Origin: Aestuariimicrobium soli
GTDB taxonomy: Bacteria; Actinomycetota; Actinomycetes; Propionibacteriales; Propionibacteriaceae
DNA: 64,000 nucleotides
Direction of reading: 5' to 3'
NCBI RefSeq assembly: GCF_051192575.1
Contig: NZ_JBPJSQ010000013.1
Coordinates: 1-64,000, forward strand
Shown piece after piece: positions 16,136-24,819 of this stretch (within the stretch, counting starts at the first letter, position 1; each line of letters starts with the position of its first letter). The notes beneath the pieces were generated by a model. It was not told the DNA's origin. It ran no database searches and saw only the letters and a list, made by a program, of their open reading frames with translations. Both the position numbers and the translations under genes were made by a program.

Positions 16136-16462
16136 TCAGTTGACGAACTCGTCGATCAGCTTCACCAGCGCATTGCGCGTCTTGCCGCCGGTGACCTGCT
16201 TGACGACCTGGCCGTCAACGAAGACCTGCAAGGTCGGCAGGCTCATCACGCCTTGTGAAGCGGGAATGACGGGGTTGGTGTTGGTGTCCATCTTGACGAA
16301 GGTGACCTGCTCGCCGAACTCGGCCGACAGCTCGTCCAGAATCGGCGACATCTGCTTGCACGGCGAGCACCAGTCGGCCCAGTAGTCGACCAGCACGGGC
16401 TTGGACGACTTCAGCACGGTCTGCTCGAAGGTCTGGTCGGTGACCTCGGTGACGTTCGACAT
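16136..16462 (-). CDS. trxA: Thioredoxin with WCSPC active site
   Basis: Thioredoxin reduces protein disulfides with electrons from TrxB. The 108-aa protein has the full fold with YWADWCSPCKQMSPILDEL and the cis-proline turn GVMSLPTLQVF. The active-site dipeptide is Ser-Pro rather than the usual Gly-Pro, which should alter redox potential or partner choice. GAAAGG precedes ATG 16462. trxB lies 62 bases upstream on the same strand. Confidence 0.95.
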   Translation of the reverse strand: MSNVTEVTDQTFEQTVLKSSKPVLVDYWADWCSPCKQMSPILDELSAEFGEQVTFVKMDTNTNPVIPASQGVMSLPTLQVFVDGQVVKQVTGGKTRNALVKLIDEFVN

Positions 16463-16524
16463 CGGGAACCTTTCGGAGTGGGTGGCGCGGGGTCCAGTCT
16501 GCCAACCGGACGACGCTGGTGGGG

Positions 16525-17475
16525 TCAGGCGTGGGCTGCGTCGTGTAGCTCGGCGAGGAACTTCTCGGCGTCGAGGGCTGCCTGGCAGCCGGAGCCGGCC
16601 GCGGTGATGGCCTGCCGGTAGGTGTGGTCGACGAGGTCGCCACAGGCGAAGACGCCCGACAGGTTGGTGCGGGTGCTCGGGTGGGCGACCTTCACGTAGC
16701 CGGCGTCGTCGAGGTCGACCTGGCCGACGAACAGCTCCGAGCGGGGGTCGTGGCCGATGGCCTCGAACAGACCCTGCACCTCGAGCTGGCGGGTCTCGCC
16801 GGTCTGGGTGTCGCGCAGGGTCAGCGACTTCAGGGAGCCCTCGCCCTGCAGGTCGACGATCTCGGAGTTCCAGGCCATGTCGATCTTGGGGTCGTTCGCG
16901 ACGCGATCGGCCATGATCTTCGAGGCCCGCAGCTCGTCGCGGCGGTGGATGAGCGTCAGGTTCTTGGCGAACCGGGTCAGGAAGGTGGCCTCCTCGGCAG
17001 CGGAGTCGCCGCCGCCGACGACCGCGATGTCCTTGTCCTTGAAGAAGAAGCCGTCACAGGTGGCACACCAGCTCACGCCGCGACCCGAGAACGTGTCCTC
17101 GGCGGGAATGCCCAGGCGACGGTAGCCCGACCCGGTCGCCAGGATGACCGCGTGGGCCCGGTGCTGGGTGCCCTCGCCGTCGGTGACGAGCTTCACGTCG
17201 CCGGTCAGGTCGACCTCGGTGACGTCATCGGTGATGATCTCGGCGCCGAACCGCTCGGCCTGCGAGCGCATGTTCGCCATCAACTCGGGGCCCATGATGC
17301 CGTCGGTGAAGCCGGGGAAGTTCTCGACCTCGGTGGTGTTCATCAGGGCGCCACCGGCGTCGGTGGATCCCTCGATTACCAGGGGCTTGAGCTGGGCGCG
17401 GGCGGCGTAGACGGCGGCGGTCCAACCGGCGGGTCCGGAGCCGATGATGATCACGTCGCGGATGTCGTCACTCAT
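16525..17475 (-). CDS. trxB: Thioredoxin reductase (NADPH)
   Basis: A flavoprotein that reduces thioredoxin with NADPH. The 316-aa protein has the FAD loop VIIIGSGPAGWTAAVYAAR, the redox pair WCATCDG, the NADPH loop VVGGGDSAAEEATFL followed by HRRDELRASK, and the C-terminal FAD motif GVFACGDLVDHTYRQAITAAGSGC. Length is normal. It is the first gene of trxB-trxA and diverges from the LacI-family gene. Confidence 0.97.
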   Translation of the reverse strand: MSDDIRDVIIIGSGPAGWTAAVYAARAQLKPLVIEGSTDAGGALMNTTEVENFPGFTDGIMGPELMANMRSQAERFGAEIITDDVTEVDLTGDVKLVTDGEGTQHRAHAVILATGSGYRRLGIPAEDTFSGRGVSWCATCDGFFFKDKDIAVVGGGDSAAEEATFLTRFAKNLTLIHRRDELRASKIMADRVANDPKIDMAWNSEIVDLQGEGSLKSLTLRDTQTGETRQLEVQGLFEAIGHDPRSELFVGQVDLDDAGYVKVAHPSTRTNLSGVFACGDLVDHTYRQAITAAGSGCQAALDAEKFLAELHDAAHA

Positions 17476-17518
17476 GGAGATGCTTTCCTTCGTTCAGGGC
17501 CCGGCCAGTCTAGTGCTC

Positions 17519-17527
17519 TGTGGACAA
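17519..17527 (-). promoter_or_regulatory. DnaA box between trxB and the LacI gene
   Basis: An exact TGTGGACAA (TTGTCCACA on the minus strand) in the divergent intergenic region, about 12.5 kb from the origin boxes. It could be a chance match or a regulatory/titration site. Confidence 0.4.
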
Positions 17528-17619
17528 CGCCCGACCCCGGCGGGGCATTCCCCGACCCCGGTGGTCGTAGTGTGTGGCCGACGGCGACGAGTGCCCGATG
17601 GCGACGTGTAGGGAGTCAG

Positions 17620-18645
17620 ATGACCAGGACAGGCGGACGAGTCACCCTCAAGCAGGTGGCCGAACGTGCGGGTGTCTCGTTGGCCACGGCGTCACGCGCC
17701 ATCAATGGCTCGGGCACCCGGCAGGTCAACGCCGACCTGGCCGACCGGGTGCTCACGGCGGCCGCCGAGCTCGACTACGTCGCCAACTCGTCGGCCCAGG
17801 CGATGGCGCGCGGCCGCACCAATGTTCTCGGGCTGATCATCGGAGACGTCGTCGACCCCTACTTCGCCTCCCTGGCGGCCGGGGTGATCGCCGAGGCGGC
17901 GGCATCGTCCTGCCTGGTGAACCTGGCCGTCACCGAGCGGGTCAGCGAGCGGGAGCGGGAGTTCGTCCGGTTGTTCGGTGCGCAGCAGGCCCGGGGGGTG
18001 GTGCTCGCGGGGTCGCGGCACACCGACTCGGAGAGCGCTCGCGAGTTGGCCCAGCAGGTGGCGGCGGTCGAGCAGGCGGGGGCCCGGGTGGTGAGCCTGG
18101 GGCAGTCGACGCTGGGGGGCGATGCGGTGGTGATCGCCAACGAGCAGGGAGCGAGCGATCTGGCGACCGAGCTGCTCGCCCTGGGGCACCGGCGGTTCGC
18201 GGTGCTGGCCGGCCCCGAGCACCTGCTCACCCCCATCGACCGCACCCGGGGCTTCGTCGAGACCGTGATGGCCGCGGGCTGCCCCCGCCCCGAGATCGTG
18301 CACGGCGGGTTCAGCCGCGACGGCGGGCTCGAGGCCATGAACGAGTTGCTCGACCGTGGAACCGAGGCAACCTGTGTCTTCGGGGTGGCCGACGCGGTGG
18401 CCATCGGGGCCCTGACCGCCTGCCGGGCCCGCGGGGTGCGGGTGCCCGACGACCTGTCGCTGGCGGGCTTCGACGACATCCCCACGCTGCGCGACCTCGA
18501 CCCGCAGCTCACCACGGTGCGCCTGCCGATGGTCGAGGCCGGACGAGCCGCCGCCGCCCTGGCGCTGCGACCCATGGACGGAAAGCCGCGCACGATCGAG
18601 GTGCACGGTGAGGTCGTGGTGCGCGAGAGCACGCGCCGACTCTGA
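17620..18645 (+). CDS. LacI-family transcriptional regulator 1
   Basis: A 341-aa sugar-responsive regulator. The N-terminal HTH is VTLKQVAERAGVSLATASRAINGSGTRQV with the hinge helix ANSSAQAMARGRTNVLGLII, followed by a periplasmic-binding-protein-like domain (VFGVADAVAIGALTACRARGVRVPDDLSLAGFDDIP). AGGGAG precedes ATG 17620; the open frame upstream is antisense to trxB and rejected. It lies just before the dehydrogenase-DUF993-isomerase operon, whose promoter region has a LacI-type operator, so it is the likely local repressor. Confidence 0.93.
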   Translation: MTRTGGRVTLKQVAERAGVSLATASRAINGSGTRQVNADLADRVLTAAAELDYVANSSAQAMARGRTNVLGLIIGDVVDPYFASLAAGVIAEAAASSCLVNLAVTERVSEREREFVRLFGAQQARGVVLAGSRHTDSESARELAQQVAAVEQAGARVVSLGQSTLGGDAVVIANEQGASDLATELLALGHRRFAVLAGPEHLLTPIDRTRGFVETVMAAGCPRPEIVHGGFSRDGGLEAMNELLDRGTEATCVFGVADAVAIGALTACRARGVRVPDDLSLAGFDDIPTLRDLDPQLTTVRLPMVEAGRAAAALALRPMDGKPRTIEVHGEVVVRESTRRL

Positions 18646-18845
18646 GCTGGCGCCGTCTTTGGGGCTGTTCAATCTCTGTGGCTGGCCGTCTCTGGGGCTC
18701 GACCCTGCAAGGTGGGGCGTCCACGCGGGGGTTCTGTAGCTGACAGCTACCGAGGGCCGCCGTGGCTGCCCCAGTTGGCGCCCTGCCGATGGTGTCCATT
18801 TCGCCAGCACCTGTTGTGCGTGCCGAGTCCGTGCGGCTACTCTCT

Positions 18846-18861
18846 GGGTAAGCGCTTTCCC
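18846..18861. promoter_or_regulatory. LacI-type operator before the Gfo/Idh operon
   Basis: GGGTAAGCGCTTTCCC is a near-palindrome with the central GCGC typical of LacI/GalR-family sites. It lies 42 bases before the GTCACC...ATG start of the dehydrogenase operon and after the LacI gene. The rest of the 257-base gap 18646-18902 shows no gene. Confidence 0.65.
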
Positions 18862-18902
18862 AACGCCGGGAGAGCCACTGTCACCGTCACCCAGGAGTAC
18901 GC

Positions 18903-20096
18903 ATGGTCACCACGCGCGTCGGCATCATCATGAACGGCGTCACCGGACGCATGGGCTACCGCCAGCACCTCGTCCGCTCGATCCTCGCCATCCGCGAGCA
19001 GGGCGGCGTGCAGCTGGTCGACGGCAGCCGACTGATGCCCGACCCGATCCTGGTGGGTCGCAACGCCGACAAGCTCGCCGAGATCGCGGCCCAGCACGGC
19101 ATCGAGCGCTGGACCACCGACCTGGACGCCGCCCTCGCCGGTGACGACGAAATCTACTTCGACTCCCAGCTGACCAGCGTGCGCGAGGAATCGCTGCTCA
19201 AGGCCATCGCCGCGGGCAAGGACATCTACACCGAGAAGCCCATCGCCGAGTCGCTCGAGGCCTCGCTCGGCCTGGCCCGCGCCGCCGCCGACGCCGGCGT
19301 CACGGTCGGGGTCGTGCACGACAAGCTCTACCTGCCCGGCCTGCTGAAGCTGCGCCGCCTCGTCGACGGTGGCTTCTTCGGCCGCGTGCTGTCGGTGCGA
19401 GGCGAGTTCGGCTACTGGGTCTGGGAGGGTGACTGGCAGACCGCCCAGCGCCCCAGCTGGAACTACCGCGCCGAGGACGGCGGTGGCATCGCCGTCGACA
19501 TGATGCCCCACTGGAGCTACGTGCTCGAGAACATCTTCGGCAGCCCCATCACCGCCATCACCGCGCGCGTTGCCACGCACATCCCCGAGCGCGTCGACGA
19601 GCGGGGGAACGCCTACCCCGCCACCGCGGACGACGCGGCCTACGCCCTGATCGAGCTGGCCAACGGCGTGATCGTCTCGCTCAACTCGTCGTGGGCCGTG
19701 CGCGTTCACCGCGACGAACTGGTCGAGTTCCAGGTCGACGGCACCGAGGGATCGGCCGTCGCCGGCCTGCACCAGTGTGTCGTGCAGCACCGCTCGGTCA
19801 CCCCGAAGCCGGTGTGGAACCCCGACCTGGTCGAGGCCACCCAGTTCCGCGAGCAGTGGTCGGTGGTGCCCGACAACGAGGTCTTCGACAACGGCTTCAA
19901 GGCCCAGTGGGAGCAGTTTCTCAAGGCCCGCGCCGGCGAGGGCGAGCACCCCTACGACTTCCTGGCTGGCGCCCGCGGCGTGCGGCTGGCTGAGGCCGCC
20001 CTGCAGTCCCACGCCGCGGGCCGCCGCATCGAGCTGGGCGACCTCAGCCTGCAGGACGCTCCGCAGTCGGCCACCCGGCTGGAGCAGGCCTCGTGA
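18903..20096 (+). CDS. Gfo/Idh/MocA-family sugar oxidoreductase
   Basis: A 397-aa NAD(P)-dependent oxidoreductase for a sugar or polyol. The Rossmann loop is GIIMNGVTGRMGYRQH (a GxxGxMG variant), followed by the family's catalytic-lysine motif YTEKPIAES and the C-terminal substrate domain with DGGGIAVDMMPHW. It is first in an operon with overlapping genes (4-base overlap with the next). With an aldolase-like protein and a TIM-barrel isomerase behind it, it probably oxidises the incoming sugar. Substrate not predictable from sequence alone. Confidence 0.85.
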   Translation: MVTTRVGIIMNGVTGRMGYRQHLVRSILAIREQGGVQLVDGSRLMPDPILVGRNADKLAEIAAQHGIERWTTDLDAALAGDDEIYFDSQLTSVREESLLKAIAAGKDIYTEKPIAESLEASLGLARAAADAGVTVGVVHDKLYLPGLLKLRRLVDGGFFGRVLSVRGEFGYWVWEGDWQTAQRPSWNYRAEDGGGIAVDMMPHWSYVLENIFGSPITAITARVATHIPERVDERGNAYPATADDAAYALIELANGVIVSLNSSWAVRVHRDELVEFQVDGTEGSAVAGLHQCVVQHRSVTPKPVWNPDLVEATQFREQWSVVPDNEVFDNGFKAQWEQFLKARAGEGEHPYDFLAGARGVRLAEAALQSHAAGRRIELGDLSLQDAPQSATRLEQAS

Positions 20097-21307
20097 CCAC
20101 CACGCTGGGTCTGCCCCGCGCCGACGGAAAGGTCGAGCAGGTCACCCTCGGCGCACCGCGCGCCTGGGCCGCCTCCAGCAGCGGGTTCCGGACGAGGGTC
20201 GCGTTCGCCGCCGCCCACGTCGTCGCCGACCCGTTCGGTGACAACACCCCGGGAGCGCCCGCCGTCGTCGACTGGGACTCGACCCTGCGGTTCCGCCACC
20301 ACCTGTTCTCCCACGGGCTCGGGGTCGCCGAGGCCATGGACACCGCCCAGCGAGGCATGGGCATGAACTGGGCCGCCACCCAGGAACTCGTCCGACGTTC
20401 TGCCGCTGAGGCGGCCTCGGCCGGGGCCCGGATCGCGGCGGGGGTCGGCACCGACCAGCTGCCCGCGCAGCTGCCGGGGGCGCCGGCGGCGTCGTTGCAG
20501 CAGGTGCGCGCCGCCTACCTCGAGCAGTTGGAGTTCGTCGAGGGCACCGGTGCCCAGGCGATCATCATGGCCTCGCGCCATCTGGCCGCCGCGGCCGGCT
20601 CGGCCGACGACTACCTCGAGCTGTACTCCGAGCTGCTCGGTCAGGCCTCGCGGCCGGTGATCCTGCACTGGCTCGGCCCCGCGTTCGACCCGGCCCTGAC
20701 CGGGTACTGGGGGTCGTCCGACGTCGAGACCGCCACGGCGACCGTCGTGCGGCTGATCGCCGACCACGCCGACCGCATCGACGGCATCAAGGTCTCGCTG
20801 CTCGACGCCGACCACGAGCGCGGGCTGCGGGCCCAGCTGCCGCTCGCCAGTGACGGCCAGCCGGTGAGGCTGTACACGGGTGACGACTTCAACTACCCCG
20901 AGCTCATCAAGGGTGAGGGCACGTTCGGGCAGACCGAGCAGAGTCAGCACTCCGACGCCCTGCTGGGCATCTTCGCGGCCATCGCCCCCGCCGCGGCGAC
21001 CGCCCTGGCCGCGCTCGACACCGGCGACGAGGCCGCCTACGACGAGGCATTCGCCGCGACCGTGCCGCTGTCGCGCCACATCTTCGGCACCCCGACCTAC
21101 CACTACAAGGTGGGCATCGCCTTCCTCAGTTGGCTGTCGGGGCACCAGGACTCGTTCACGATGGTGGGCGGCCTGCAGTCGGCCCGCAGCCTGCCGCACT
21201 TGGCGACGACGCTGGAGTTGGCGGCCGCGGCCGGGCTGGTGCCCGATCTCGACCTGGCCAGCTCCCGGTTCCGTGCGCTCGCGGCGGTGCAGGGCATTGA
21301 GCTGTGA
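20093..21307 (+). CDS. DUF993 protein, class I aldolase-like (dihydrodipicolinate synthase superfamily)
   Basis: A 404-aa member of DUF993, which belongs to the DapA/NAL TIM-barrel superfamily. The Schiff-base lysine equivalent appears as K233 in RIDGIKVSLLDADH, matching GIKEA-type strands of DapA and N-acetylneuraminate lyase; PVILHWLGPAFD and FGTPTYHYKVGI are family segments. A class I aldolase or lyase acting on the oxidised product of the upstream dehydrogenase is a reasonable inference; no member's function is known to me. Overlaps both neighbours by 4 bases. Confidence 0.75.
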   Translation: MTTTLGLPRADGKVEQVTLGAPRAWAASSSGFRTRVAFAAAHVVADPFGDNTPGAPAVVDWDSTLRFRHHLFSHGLGVAEAMDTAQRGMGMNWAATQELVRRSAAEAASAGARIAAGVGTDQLPAQLPGAPAASLQQVRAAYLEQLEFVEGTGAQAIIMASRHLAAAAGSADDYLELYSELLGQASRPVILHWLGPAFDPALTGYWGSSDVETATATVVRLIADHADRIDGIKVSLLDADHERGLRAQLPLASDGQPVRLYTGDDFNYPELIKGEGTFGQTEQSQHSDALLGIFAAIAPAAATALAALDTGDEAAYDEAFAATVPLSRHIFGTPTYHYKVGIAFLSWLSGHQDSFTMVGGLQSARSLPHLATTLELAAAAGLVPDLDLASSRFRALAAVQGIEL

Positions 21308-22134
21308 GCACCATGCTGGAGCGGCTCTCGCTCAACCAGAAGACCACCAACGCGCTCGGGCTGCCCGAGGCGATCGAGCTGTGCACCCGTCAGGGGCTGT
21401 CGTCCATCGGGGTGTGGCGCGAGCCGCTCGCCGAGATCGGCGTTGACCGCGCCCGTCGGCTGCTGGACGACGCAGGTCTGCGCGTCTCGTCCCTGTGCCG
21501 CGGCGGCTTCCTGACCGCCAAGGGGGCGGACGAGCGCGAGCGGGCCCACCTCGACAACGTGGCGGCCATCAACGAGGCCTCCGCGATCGGCGCCCCGACC
21601 CTGGTGATGGTGGTGGGTGGCCTGCCGGCCGGCTCGCGCGACCTCATCGGTGCCCGGGAGCGCATGGCCGAGGGCATCGCCCGACTGGCACCGATCGCGG
21701 GTGACCACGGGGTCACGTTGGGGCTGGAGCCCATGAACCCGATCTTCTGTTCCGACCGCGGGGTGCTCTCGACATTGGGCCAGGCGCTCGACCTCGCCGA
21801 GCAGTTCCCCGTCGAGCAGGTGGGGGTCGTCGTCGACAGCTACCACGTGTGGTGGGATCCGCAGCTGGCCGAGCAGGTCGCCCGCGCCGGCGAGCGGATC
21901 GTCAGCTTCCAGGTGTGCGACTGGGTGGTGCCGCTGGCGGACGACGCGCTGCTCAGCCGGGGCATGATGGGCGACGGCGTCTGCGACTTCCGCTCCCACT
22001 GGGGTCTGGTCGAGGCTGCGGGCTATGTCGGCGACATCGAGGTCGAGATCTTCCATGCTGGCATCTGGGCCAGTGACCCCGACGAGGTGGTCGCGACGAT
22101 GAAGCAGCGCTACCTCGACCTGGTCGTGAACTGA
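21304..22134 (+). CDS. Sugar phosphate isomerase/epimerase-like TIM barrel (AP endonuclease 2 superfamily)
   Basis: A 276-aa xylose-isomerase-like TIM barrel. The probable metal ligands are visible in the usual order: Glu in LGLEPMNP, Asp/His in VGVVVDSYHVWWD, His/Asp later, and Glu in IEVEIFHAG. Such proteins epimerise, isomerise or beta-eliminate keto-sugars. Third gene of the operon, followed by a strong bidirectional terminator. Confidence 0.8.
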   Translation: MSTMLERLSLNQKTTNALGLPEAIELCTRQGLSSIGVWREPLAEIGVDRARRLLDDAGLRVSSLCRGGFLTAKGADERERAHLDNVAAINEASAIGAPTLVMVVGGLPAGSRDLIGARERMAEGIARLAPIAGDHGVTLGLEPMNPIFCSDRGVLSTLGQALDLAEQFPVEQVGVVVDSYHVWWDPQLAEQVARAGERIVSFQVCDWVVPLADDALLSRGMMGDGVCDFRSHWGLVEAAGYVGDIEVEIFHAGIWASDPDEVVATMKQRYLDLVVN

Positions 22135-22136
22135 GA

Positions 22137-22170
22137 CGATGCCCGGCTCCTCGAGGGGAGCCGGGCATCG
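22137..22170. terminator. Bidirectional terminator between the sugar operon and the MFS gene
   Basis: CGATGCCCGGCTCC (22137-22150) and GGAGCCGGGCATCG (22157-22170) form a perfect 14-bp stem with a 6-base loop, 2 bases after the operon stop and before the convergent MFS stop. A second, weaker inverted repeat (CGATCAGC/GCTGATCAG) follows near 22185-22205. Confidence 0.85.
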
Positions 22171-22226
22171 CCGCGGGTGGATCGTCCGATCAGCTGCTGA
22201 TCAGCGGCCGATCGGAAGGGTGCCGA

Positions 22227-23693
22227 TCAGAAGGTGCCGGCGTCGATCATCCTGGTGCGCTCGGCCTGCAGCTTCACGTCCTTGTCGTAGGTCTTGTAGA
22301 AGACGAACCACAGCAGGGCGTTGAGCACGTAGGGAACCGAGACGCCGACCAGCAGGGTGAGCTGCAGGTCACCGATCACGTCGGCCACCTTGCCGACCAC
22401 CAGGCTGTAGACGGTGGTCAGGGCGCCCTGGATGAGCGAGAACAGCAGCGCGAAGCTGGTGGCCGAGAGCTGGCGCGGGGCGACCGACGAGACCATCGGC
22501 AGCACACAACCTGAGAAGCCGATCGAGAAGATCAGGCCCATCAGGAAGACCATCACGAAGTACATGACGCTCGGGGTGTTGTTCGAGGTCACGTCCTTGG
22601 CCAGGGGGGCGACGTCGGAGTCCCACCACTTGGCGAAGTACATGGTCAGCGCGACGATCGTGCCGAAGGCGACGGCGTACAGCTGGAAGAGGATGATGCG
22701 TCCCTTGTGCCCGAACTTGCGGGTGAACAGGTCGGCCAGGAAGCCGCCCAGCAGGGCCGAGATGGTCGAACCGATGGTGAAGACCGTCATCAGGTACGCG
22801 CCGTACTTCACGCCGTAACCGAGGTTGCGGGCCCAGACGACGTTCATGAAGCCGAACAGCACCAACGAGGTGACCAGCGGCAGCATGCAGGCCATCGCCA
22901 CCAGGGTCGGGATCTTGAACAGCTTGGGCACGTCCGACATCTTGAAGACGCCGGCCTCCTCTCGCAGTTCGGCGATCTCGGCGGCCGAGACCTTCTTCGG
23001 CTCATGGACGAAGATCAGGATGAGGATGCCCGAGAGCACCGAGAGGCCACCCATGGCGTACATGGCGTAGCGCCAGCCGCTGGGGTTGTCACCGAACTGC
23101 CCGAGGATCGGGGTGATGACAATGCCCAGGGCGGACGACGTGGAGCGCACGAGGCCGAAGGCTCGTCCGCGCTCGGAGGCCTTGTACATCGAGCCGAGCA
23201 GGCCGTTGAGGATGGGCTCGCCGGCCACGGTGCCGATCAGGGCGACCGCGTAGATCGCCAGCAGCTGGTTCCACGACTGCGCGAAACCGGTGGCGACGGT
23301 CCACAGGCCCCACAGGCCGGTGACGATGAACAGCACCTTCTTGCGGCCGAACCGGTCGGCGGCGATCGCCCACAGGGGGCCGAAGGCCATGCGGGCGGCC
23401 GAGGCCAGGGCGTTGAGCACGCCGAGCTCGGTGGTGCCCACGTTGAAGGCGGTCATGATCTGCGGGAAGAAGGTCTTCGACACTCCACCTTCGGAGTTGT
23501 CGATCGACTGCGAGATGCCGAGCGTGACGGTCGCGGCGGTGCGTCCCTTGGGCGGCACGAAGTCGGCGTCGGGGTCGACGTTCTCGCCCTCACGGACGAG
23601 ACGGGCGCCCTCTTCGCCATAGGTGATGAGGTCGCCGTCGGGCGCCTCGACCAGGCCGGGCTGGTTGTTCCCGTGGTTCGTGGGGTGGGTCAT
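22227..23693 (-). CDS. Major facilitator superfamily transporter
   Basis: A 488-aa transporter with about 12 predicted membrane segments. The cytoplasmic loop motif A is DRFGRKKVLFIV, and a second charged loop ADLFTRKFGHKGRI occurs at the half repeat. The ~60-residue hydrophilic N-terminus (DLITYGEEGARLVREGENVDPDADF) is unusual. GAGGAGAA precedes ATG 23693. Convergent with the dehydrogenase/DUF993 operon and probably imports its substrate (inference). Confidence 0.88.
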   Translation of the reverse strand: MTHPTNHGNNQPGLVEAPDGDLITYGEEGARLVREGENVDPDADFVPPKGRTAATVTLGISQSIDNSEGGVSKTFFPQIMTAFNVGTTELGVLNALASAARMAFGPLWAIAADRFGRKKVLFIVTGLWGLWTVATGFAQSWNQLLAIYAVALIGTVAGEPILNGLLGSMYKASERGRAFGLVRSTSSALGIVITPILGQFGDNPSGWRYAMYAMGGLSVLSGILILIFVHEPKKVSAAEIAELREEAGVFKMSDVPKLFKIPTLVAMACMLPLVTSLVLFGFMNVVWARNLGYGVKYGAYLMTVFTIGSTISALLGGFLADLFTRKFGHKGRIILFQLYAVAFGTIVALTMYFAKWWDSDVAPLAKDVTSNNTPSVMYFVMVFLMGLIFSIGFSGCVLPMVSSVAPRQLSATSFALLFSLIQGALTTVYSLVVGKVADVIGDLQLTLLVGVSVPYVLNALLWFVFYKTYDKDVKLQAERTRMIDAGTF

Positions 23694-23892
23694 GATTCTC
23701 CTCTGTCTCCTCAGCGGAAGTACTCGCATCAGCTTGAACCCGAGTGCTTGTCGAGTCATGACCTGTGCCACTTGTTGCCGGGCCCGTGCCAAGTGTTGCC
23801 ATGGCGCACCGACTGGCGCGGCTTTCATCACGGTTCGATAACGTCGAGGTCATCACCCGTGACCAGAGCCCCACCCGAGGAGGGCGCACCCC

Positions 23893-24792
23893 ATGAATCG
23901 AGCTGCCGTCACCGACGCCGACTGGTATCGGCAGGCGGTGATCCACCGGCTCGACCCGTGCACCCTTGCCGAGGGGCATGCCGGCGGAACCGTTGATCCG
24001 GCAGGCATCGCCTCGCGGGTCGACCATCTGGTGGCACTGGGCATGGACGCCGTCTGGTTGTCGCCGCTGCACCTCGAGGCACCCACCCCCGGCGAGGACC
24101 TCGATCGTCTGGTCGACACGCTGCACACCAATGGCATCCGGGTGGTCGTCGATGTGGAGGCCCCCGAGGCGGAGGCGAGGCAGGCCCGGTTCCGGGAGGC
24201 GTTGGCGCCCGGTCGCGGATCGTTCGGCCCGCCCGTCGAGCAGACGTTCAACGGCGACCTGGTCGAGGCACCCTTCGAGGCCGACGTGTGGCGCCGGATG
24301 ATCAGCGACACCCTCGATCAGGCGGGCCAGTCGGGATCGTCCGCGGCGTGGGCGCTCTCGAGCCACGGCCCCGAGCGCCCTGGCACGCGCCCCTCGCCGG
24401 ACGACGACCCGGCGCGGGATCTGCTCCGGGCCCGAGCGAAGACGGCCCTGCTTTTGGCGCTCCCGGGTTCGGCGCACGTGTACCAGGGTGAGGAGCTGGG
24501 CCTCGGAGAGGCGGACGACCCGGCCCCCGGTTCGTGCTCGGCGCTGGCGTTCCACGTGGAGGCGGTCAACCTGCGGCACGAGCTGCAGGGCAACGAGGAA
24601 CTCGTGTTCAAGGAGTCGGCCCCGGGGGTGATCCACGTCGCCCGACCGGGTGGGTGGGAGTGCCTCACCAATGTCTCCGAGCCGGCGGTCGAGCTGCCCG
24701 AGGCGCAGGTGGTGCTGGCATCGGGGCCTCTCGACGGCAACCGGCTGCCGCCGGAGACGACGGTGTGGCTACGGGTGGCGCCAAAGTTCTGA
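23893..24792 (+). CDS. Shrunken GH13-like protein lacking the catalytic core
   Basis: The 299-aa product looks like a GH13 alpha-glucosidase with the middle removed. The N-terminal part (WYRQAVIHRLDPCTLAEGHAGG...GIASRVDHLVALGMDAVWLSPLH...GIRVVVDVEAP) matches barrel strands 1-3. It then jumps to TFNGDLVEAPFEADVWRRMI and LLLALPGSAHVYQGEELGL, late barrel motifs, and ends with an all-beta C-domain (VVLASGPLDGNRLPPETTVWL). The strand-4 to strand-5 region with nucleophile Asp and acid Glu is absent; usual length is ~540 aa. The frame is intact, so it may be a non-enzymatic derivative or a decaying gene. Confidence 0.7.
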   Translation: MNRAAVTDADWYRQAVIHRLDPCTLAEGHAGGTVDPAGIASRVDHLVALGMDAVWLSPLHLEAPTPGEDLDRLVDTLHTNGIRVVVDVEAPEAEARQARFREALAPGRGSFGPPVEQTFNGDLVEAPFEADVWRRMISDTLDQAGQSGSSAAWALSSHGPERPGTRPSPDDDPARDLLRARAKTALLLALPGSAHVYQGEELGLGEADDPAPGSCSALAFHVEAVNLRHELQGNEELVFKESAPGVIHVARPGGWECLTNVSEPAVELPEAQVVLASGPLDGNRLPPETTVWLRVAPKF

Positions 24793-24819
24793 ACCTGCCC
24801 TGGGATACCTTGCGGTGCC

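Noticed and set aside
16624..17619. Upstream extension of the LacI 1 gene to 673 residues
   Set aside because: The extra part is antisense to trxB; the true start with an SD sequence is ATG 17620.
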